The notes beneath the pieces were generated by a model. It was not told the origin of the DNA. It made no database searches and saw nothing but the letters and a program-made list of their open reading frames with translations. Below are positions 58,683 to 64,000 of a stretch of 64,000 nucleotides of DNA, piece after piece. The first letter of the stretch is position 1. Every line of letters begins with the position of its first letter. Position numbers and translations under genes: made by a program. The stretch lies in assembly GCF_016808335.1 (NCBI RefSeq), contig NC_053138.1, positions 55,272,951 to 55,336,950 of the forward strand, read 5' to 3'. This DNA comes from Panicum virgatum (lineage: Eukaryota > Streptophyta > Magnoliopsida > Poales > Poaceae).

Positions 58683-59224
58683 CGTTTGGATGTTGGTATT
58701 GAGGCCCAGAATTAGGCATCAGCATTAGACCCGCTCCAATTCTGCTGTTTGGATCGTCTAGATATTGGCCCGGAGAATTGAATGGCAATACCACAAAACT
58801 TTCGGCCATGCTCGCGGGAGCCCGCCTGCAGTTCCGAGCCCTCCCACTCTGAATTTGGCTGAATTGACTCCTCCGCCCCCTCCCGCCGCTCTATATCCGT
58901 GCGTACCCCTTCGTTCGCGCCCCTGAAAAACAAAAATTGCCGCCGCCGGGGAACGGAAGGGGCGACTGAAGGAAGAAGACGGCACGTCGCAGGTTCCCTC
59001 CCTCCTCATTCTCTAGCATCTCCAGCCATCCTCCATCGATTCCCATCTCCAAGCACCTGAGATCCCGCCCTCCTCCCCCTGACCGCCCGACACCGTCACC
59101 CAGCTCCGACTCTCTCAGTCGGCAGGGCCAGCGGCTTTGGCATTGAAGGTCATTTCCATTTCCACCGAGCTTTGGCATTCCTCCACCAATGCAATTCCAC
59201 CACCTCAATACCAACATCCAAACG
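58683..59224. mobile_element. TIR element with GC-rich interior between the stress-protein genes
   Basis: 542 bp bounded by perfect 22-bp inverted repeats starting CGTTTGGATGTTGG (58683-58704 and 59203-59224). The interior, 58800-59150, is GC-rich with CTCC-rich leader-like text and a TCTATATCCG motif, unlike the flanks. No target duplication was recognised and no protein identified. Confidence 0.7.
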
Positions 59225-59686
59225 AAGGCTAGGGACTGACATACTGATGGCAAGTGCGGGATTGCAAATTTCTTCAATGGAAAATTATTCTATCTTAAAC
59301 TATAACGAAACCATATTTTCTTTACTAAATTCGAGCACCTTGTCGAAGAGCTCGTCGAAGCGAACAAAATGGAGATACCATTTCCCCAATTTGGAGTCCT
59401 TGTTACTCTGTATCTCAGACTGACAACAGGGGAGACCAGAATTTGCAATCAAACACATACACTTCACACGTATTGCATTCCATGAACAAATACTAACAAT
59501 GTTTTTGAGGTGCTGGACAGCAATTATTTTGTACTTGTCGATCCGTAGGCAGTAGGATTGCATATCCGGTTACTCGACCAAGCAACCGGTTATGTATCTT
59601 CTGATTATTCACAAAGCAGACACATGTGCAACTTGACAATACTGACGAGTACTGACGAGTCGTCAGATCGCCACACCGATCGGTGC

Positions 59687-61680
59687 TTAGTGCTTGGTCT
59701 TGGGCTTCTTCACGATCATCACGCTGCAGTGCGCGTGGTGGGCACAGTAATCGCTCACGCTTCCAAGAACAGCCCTGGTGGAGGTTCAGGAAAGTCAGTA
59801 CTCAGTAACACAGAAGTGAAGGGAGAGCAAGGAGAAGCATCAATTCAGAAGGGAAAGATGGAAAAGAATGCAGCTTCGAAGTAGTATATAAAGCAATGGA
59901 TACTAAGATAATCAGTGCCCTGTTTGCAGATATAGTAGTGTAAGCAATTTTTTTTAAAAAACATTGATGACAGGTTCAGCCGAGAATATAAATTGTTGAC
60001 AATAGTAATTTTTTCTTTTCAATTCTTAGTGTCTTTGTCAGCCACCAAATTTCCAGATAAAACCACGATTAGGCTTGGTCATCCGGATCGTCGCAGGCGT
60101 ACACATTCATACACGCATTCATACAGCTCAATGATCATCACCCTTAACACATGTTTTTGGTTGACCTGAAATCAGTTTTGGGCCTGTGGTGTGTTGTGGC
60201 GCTGCCAACAAATGTGGGTCACTTGTTTCGGAGCAGAGAAGAGGGAAGTAACGCGCAGGTAAAGATTGGAGCGGCCAAATGCAGTTGCTGGATGGGGAAA
60301 CAGAGGAGAAGAGAGCATAACGTAAAATAACACTGAAAGTGACAATCTATTTTGGAAAGTACCATTCCGTTAACTTTTCAGTTAAAATAAGATGGAAATG
60401 ATAAGAAGGGCAAAGCACCATTATATGACTGTTGGAAAAAGGAGAAGGAACATAGTGATAAGCATTCATTTGGACAGGGGTGGACTAGCCCACCACAAGG
60501 ATGGACGAAACTAAATGTGGATGCTGCTTTTGACCAACCTTCAGGAGTAGCAAACATAGGAATGGTGATCAGAGATCATTCTGGGAAGGTGCTGCTGTCA
60601 GCTTGGAAGCATGGCATTCGCTGTGTGTCGGTGGAGGATGCCGAAGCAATGGCCTGTCTTGAAGGGGTTCAGTTATCAAATGAATGGATCAGGAAACCAA
60701 TGGTGATTGAATCTGATTGTCATAATGTGGTAAAGTCTCTGCTATCCGGTGCTGAAAACAGAGCTAGCTTCTCAAACATAGTGAAAGAAATAAAGTTTGC
60801 TATGTCTGCAATCCCAGAGGTCAAAGTTTGTAAAATTGGAAGAGAGTGCAATAAGGTAGCTCACGAGTTAGCCCAGTTAGCAAAACGTTGTATGCATTCG
60901 GCTGTTTGGAGAGATCAATCTCCTTCTTGTGTTTTTGAGCTTGTAAACCTTGATTCTAATCCTTTATCAGAATAATGAAATGCACTCCTTCTTCTCAAAA
61001 AAAAAAAAGATGGAATTTCAGTGGTATTTTTCTGGAATCAGCCATCTTCTGTCAGTGTTAGGAAACTAATTTGCCGGAGGGAAACAGGGGAGAAAAGCAG
61101 AGGATAACAGAGCACAGCAGAGGCAGGGGGCAGCAGGAGATACTGTACCTTTTGATGGCGCCGTAGCCGTGGCTGCCGACGACGAGCATCTCGGCGAGGT
61201 GCCTCTCGACGGCGTCGCAGAGGACGCTCCTGGCGTCGCCCTCGATCGCCTCGAACTCGGCGTCGGCCACCTGCGCGGCGGCGCAGAGCTCCCTGGCCCT
61301 GTCGAGGACGCGCAGCGCGACGCGCTTGAGGTCCGCCTCCACGAACGGCAGCACGTCCGCCGCGCCTGGTCGGTGGTCGATCGACGATGATGATTCAGTT
61401 CGCGGGTGAATAATCGACGATCCGAGAGATGGGGCGGCGGAGCTGTGGAAAACAGAAAGGGTAACCTACCCGGCCCGGCGAGCCCGACGGCGGACGCGGC
61501 GGAGGGCTTGGCGGTGACGACGACGAGGCGGTACTGCTGCGGCTGCGCCGGCGGGAAGAAGTGGCCGAGCGCCCACTGCAGCGCGTAGAAGCTGTGGTCG
61601 CTGTCGTCCACCCCCGCCACGATCGTCATCTTCGCCCCGGCCGGCGCCGGCGCCGGCGCCGACGACGCCTCCTCCGCCAT
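59687..61680 (-). CDS. Universal stress protein A (UspA) domain protein, copy 2
   Basis: Paralogue of the gene at 57.7 kb. Three exons: 61680-61470, 61365-61149 and 59774-59687, 516 nt, 171 residues. Start MAEEASSAPAPAPAG. Domain: TIVAGVDDSDHSFYALQWAL, YRLVVVTAKPS, LPFVEADLKRVALRVLDRAR, AEFEAIEGDARSVLCDAV and EMLVVGSHGY. The ATP signature GSHG, nine residues, GS is intact. It ends KKPKTKH. The last intron (61148-59775, 1.37 kb) contains a LINE fragment in the opposite orientation. The frame is unbroken and splice signals are canonical, so the gene is probably functional. An Ala/Pro-rich N-terminus replaces the Gly run of copy 1. Confidence 0.93.
60398..61006 (+). mobile_element. 5'-truncated LINE: RNase H domain plus poly(A)
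   Basis: Open plus-strand frame (ATG 60517 to 60975, with open sequence upstream to about 60400) encodes the C-terminal RNase H domain of a plant non-LTR element. It has WTKLNVDAAFD (first catalytic Asp), GMVIRDHSGKVL, AEAMACLEGV (Glu), IESDCHNVVKSL (Asp) and RECNKVAHELAQLA. It is followed by a 12-base poly(A). AAGATGGAA flanks both ends (60389-60397 and 61007-61015), as expected for a target duplication. The reverse transcriptase and ORF1 are missing. It lies antisense in the last intron of stress-protein copy 2. Confidence 0.85.
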
Positions 61681-62134
61681 GGCTGCTACTAGCTTGATCG
61701 GCTCCGGCTTAGCACCTTAGCTAGCTTTGCTTGGCTTACGCTCCCTACTTGCAACGACCTCCGGTGGCGTGTGGTGCAGTGCAGCTCAGGAGGAAGAGAC
61801 GGGCAGGGCAGGCACTGGATAGTCGAAGAAGGATCGCGATGGGCGTGGCAGCGACCTGGCGGTGTTGGCGCAGGCGTCTGGCAGGCGGCCCCGCCTCGAA
61901 TGATTGAGGTGATCCGCGTCCGGATGGAACAAGGTGGGACCCGCTCTCGTTCGCGGCGGACTGGCCAATAATGCACGCACGGACGCGTTCGATGGATGCT
62001 TGGAGGAGAAGACGGGGGACCGGCAGCAACTGGCGCGCACGAGCACCATGGATGCGGCCGCATCATGGGAGCGACGAATGATCCTGCACCGTGCATATCG
62101 GGTTTCTTAAAGACCGGTGCCCCCCTCCGGCCTT
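61681..62134 (-). promoter_or_regulatory. 5' flank of stress-protein copy 2
   Basis: GC-rich, gene-free, and contains the likely promoter and 5' UTR. No definite box identified. Confidence 0.35.
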
Positions 62135-62465
62135 GGGCATGTTTGGTTCATTCTGATTTTTTTTAAAAAAAAACGAATGTATGCATGAAGTTTATTTACA
62201 AAAATTTTTTATGGATAGGTGTAATTTTTCGAGACGAATCTAATGAGCTAAGTTTCACCATGATTGGCTACAGTGATGCTACAATAACCGCCTCTAATCA
62301 TCTTCTAATTATGCGGTCAAAGATATTATTAGCTACAACACATACTACAGTACCATGATTATGGAGATTGTTTTATAATTAGGCTTTATTTAATATCTCT
62401 AATTAGTTGTCAAAGCGAAAAAAAAATTTCATAAAAACTTTTACAACCCCCCACCAAACAAGGCC
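62135..62465. mobile_element. MITE with GGGCATGTTTGG / CCAAACAAGGCC ends
   Basis: 331 bp with imperfect TIRs and a 3-bp duplication CTT on both sides. Interior words TCTAATGAGCTAAG, GGCTACAGTGATGCTACA and CTAATTAGTTGTCAAAG match the copy at 39094-39428. Confidence 0.75.
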
Positions 62466-63032
62466 CTTGTCCGCGTTTGTGACATCCCGAAAAATTACCA
62501 AATCAAATCACGCGCTAAATAATTTCAAAATCTCTTTTCAATCGTTGAGCTCAATCCATTCAAAATCGTTTCCCCGCCCGATCTCCCGATCTCCCGAAAA
62601 ACCGGTCCCGACACCCGAATCCAACAGCTGTCCCGTCTCTCTGTTCCTCCTCGTCCCGCGTGCCACGCCCGACCGGCGCATGTGCGCGACCGGCCGCGGT
62701 CACCGCCGCGAAATCTGGCGAGCGATCTCTCTTTTCTCTCTCTTTCCCCTTTTTCTTTTTCTTTTTCTTTTTCTCCATTTCTTCTTTTTCTTTTCCTTTT
62801 TCCATTTTTCTTTCCCCTCCCTCTCTCTCCCCTTCTCCCCTCTCCTCTGCCGCGCGCTCCCGAGCGCCGCACCGCTCACCGGCCACCGCCCCCACCCCGG
62901 CCTGCGCCACCGCCACGCCCCGCTCCCGTCCACGCGCACGCGCCCCCCCTGCCCACGCGTGCCTCACGCGGCCGCACCGCTCACCGCTCGCAGCTCCACG
63001 CCGGCCGCCCCCTGCCACCCCGCCTCGCCGAG
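62466..63032. other. Possible truncated LTR start and polypyrimidine tract
   Basis: TGTGACATCCCGAAAAATT at 62479 looks like the start of a grass LTR. What follows includes a 130-bp C/T-rich tract (62725-62850) and CCG-rich DNA. Long frames here are low-complexity. It is cut at 63033 by the next LTR. Confidence 0.35.
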
Positions 63033-64000
63033 TGTAAGGATCGATGGACCAAGAGGGGGGGTGAATTGGGCCTTTTTCAAATTTCTAAAACAATTAAAAC
63101 AACCTTAACCTATGCAAAGCTAGTAAGGCTCAATTCACCAACCGGCTAACTAAGCAAACTACACAAGCTATCAAAGATACAACAAGATATGAAACTAAGC
63201 AAGGTAGGGCTAAGTTATGATCTCTAAGGTCAAGCACATGAATAATTGCATGAAAGTAAGTGCTTGAAATGAAAGAGTGGGCAAGAGACAACCGGATTTT
63301 TTCCCGTGGTGTCGATGTGTTGGCACACACCCCTAATCCACATTGTGACACTCACTAAGAGTCTTGTCACCTCCCATGTCACCGAGACTTGGGCGCTCAC
63401 TAATTGTCTCCGTTCACCATCCCGGCGTGGTGGAGCTCAAGCCACGTACAAACTTCTTCGGGCTCCCACAATCCTTGGCAAGCTCCGGAAGAAACACCTT
63501 CAATCACCAAGATCGCCTAGGTGCTGCCAATCACCAAGAGTAACAAGCTAGGGCCTTCACTTGAGCAAGAACTGATCACCAAGAATGGATGCACACAAGT
63601 TTCTCTCTACTCAAGTCCTTAGTCTTGCTTCTTGAATGATTGAATGAACAAATGTGTGGAAGATGAAGCTCAAGGTGGCTCTCAACAATAGTATAGTGTA
63701 TGAAAGTTGCCTGGTGTCAAGAGAGAGCAAAATGACCCATTGGAGGGGTATATATAGGCAGCTCACACGAATAGAGCCGTTGGAGAAAAGCTGCCAGAAA
63801 AGTACGCAACGCCGGTTAATCCGACGATCCTCCAATTGTCAGCGTCGGTTTAACCGATGAATGCAAACTGCCCCTTTTGGAAACTAGCCGTTACAACTCG
63901 GGCAGATTAACCGACGTATCATCGGTTTAACCGGTGAGTGTAGTTGTCCACTGATCAACTGAAAAACCAACCCTCTGGACGACTGCACCGACGTTAACTC
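63033..64000 (-). mobile_element. LTR related to the solo LTR at 12.4 kb, runs off right edge
   Basis: Starts TGTAAGGATCGATGG, the inverse of an LTR 3' end. It shares with the 12356-13793 LTR the G-run then TGAAT-GGG segment, the TATA core (minus strand, 63745-63760) preceded by the CTGGCAGCTTTTCTCCAACGG block, and the ACCGGTT/AACCGATG motif cluster at 63805-64000. Orientation is minus. Whether it is a solo LTR or the end of a full element lies outside the window. Confidence 0.8.

Noticed and set aside
62525..63149. Several long frames near the right edge
   Set aside because: Generated by a C/T-rich tract and CCG-rich DNA; Arg/Lys/Glu or Ser/Phe low complexity only.
1..64000. CRISPR array, bacterial operon, rRNA or organellar insertion
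   Set aside because: No regularly spaced repeats, no ribosome-binding-site-led gene clusters, and no rRNA or chloroplast gene text were seen. All real genes are spliced or PPR-type plant nuclear genes.

Overview
This is a nuclear genome window from a grass, probably a panicoid. The evidence is spliced plant genes with GT-AG introns and GC-rich first exons. The repeats are also typical: Stowaway, 'GGCC..TGTTTGG' MITEs, CACTA elements with CACTCGGCAAA subterminal repeats, Ty1/copia elements and MULE-like elements. No rRNA gene, functional tRNA gene or CRISPR array was seen, and no bacterial or organellar operon structure. Species cannot be fixed from sequence alone.

Layout. 1-4.6 kb is degenerate CACTA transposon DNA (GRF zinc-finger-like ORF, TNP2/DUF4218 tail, Transposase_24 ORF). 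5.2-11.0 kb (minus) is a complete 8-exon condensin-II subunit D3 gene. 11.1-18.9 kb, starting about 140 bp upstream of that start codon, is a nest: diverged inverted repeats enclose a fragment of a UDP-rhamnose/UDP-galactose-type transporter exon (candidate Pack-MULE). It is split by a Ty1/copia element with a GAGAG target duplication, which is itself split by a 1.4-kb solo LTR with an ACAGC duplication. 22.8-29.6 kb (minus) is an auxilin-like J-domain gene with one extra base in exon 2. It lies head to head with a plastid-type nucleoside diphosphate kinase gene (30.5-33.8 kb, plus). 34-41.5 kb is gene-free and MITE-rich, including a MULE-MITE inserted into another MITE and a non-autonomous CACTA. 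41.8-44.8 kb (minus) is a patatin-like acyl hydrolase. 45.5 and 48.4 kb hold gene remnants (membrane protein; PGP-phosphatase-like). 53.0-55.7 kb (minus) is an intronless PLS-class DYW-type PPR protein. 57.7-61.7 kb (minus) holds two tandem universal-stress-protein genes separated by a TIR element, the second with a LINE fragment in its intron. The right edge runs into an LTR related to the solo LTR at 12.4 kb, in opposite orientation.

The host genes are ordinary, functionally unrelated housekeeping or stress genes: chromosome condensation, clathrin uncoating, NTP balance, lipid hydrolysis, organelle RNA editing and nucleotide-binding stress proteins. The unusual content is how transposons are layered on them. 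They form new promoter-proximal DNA upstream of CAP-D3, carry captured gene pieces, and leave datable nested insertions with readable target duplications. Exon coordinates were derived by hand from splice signals and reading-frame continuity. Family names come from recognised motifs, not from a database search.
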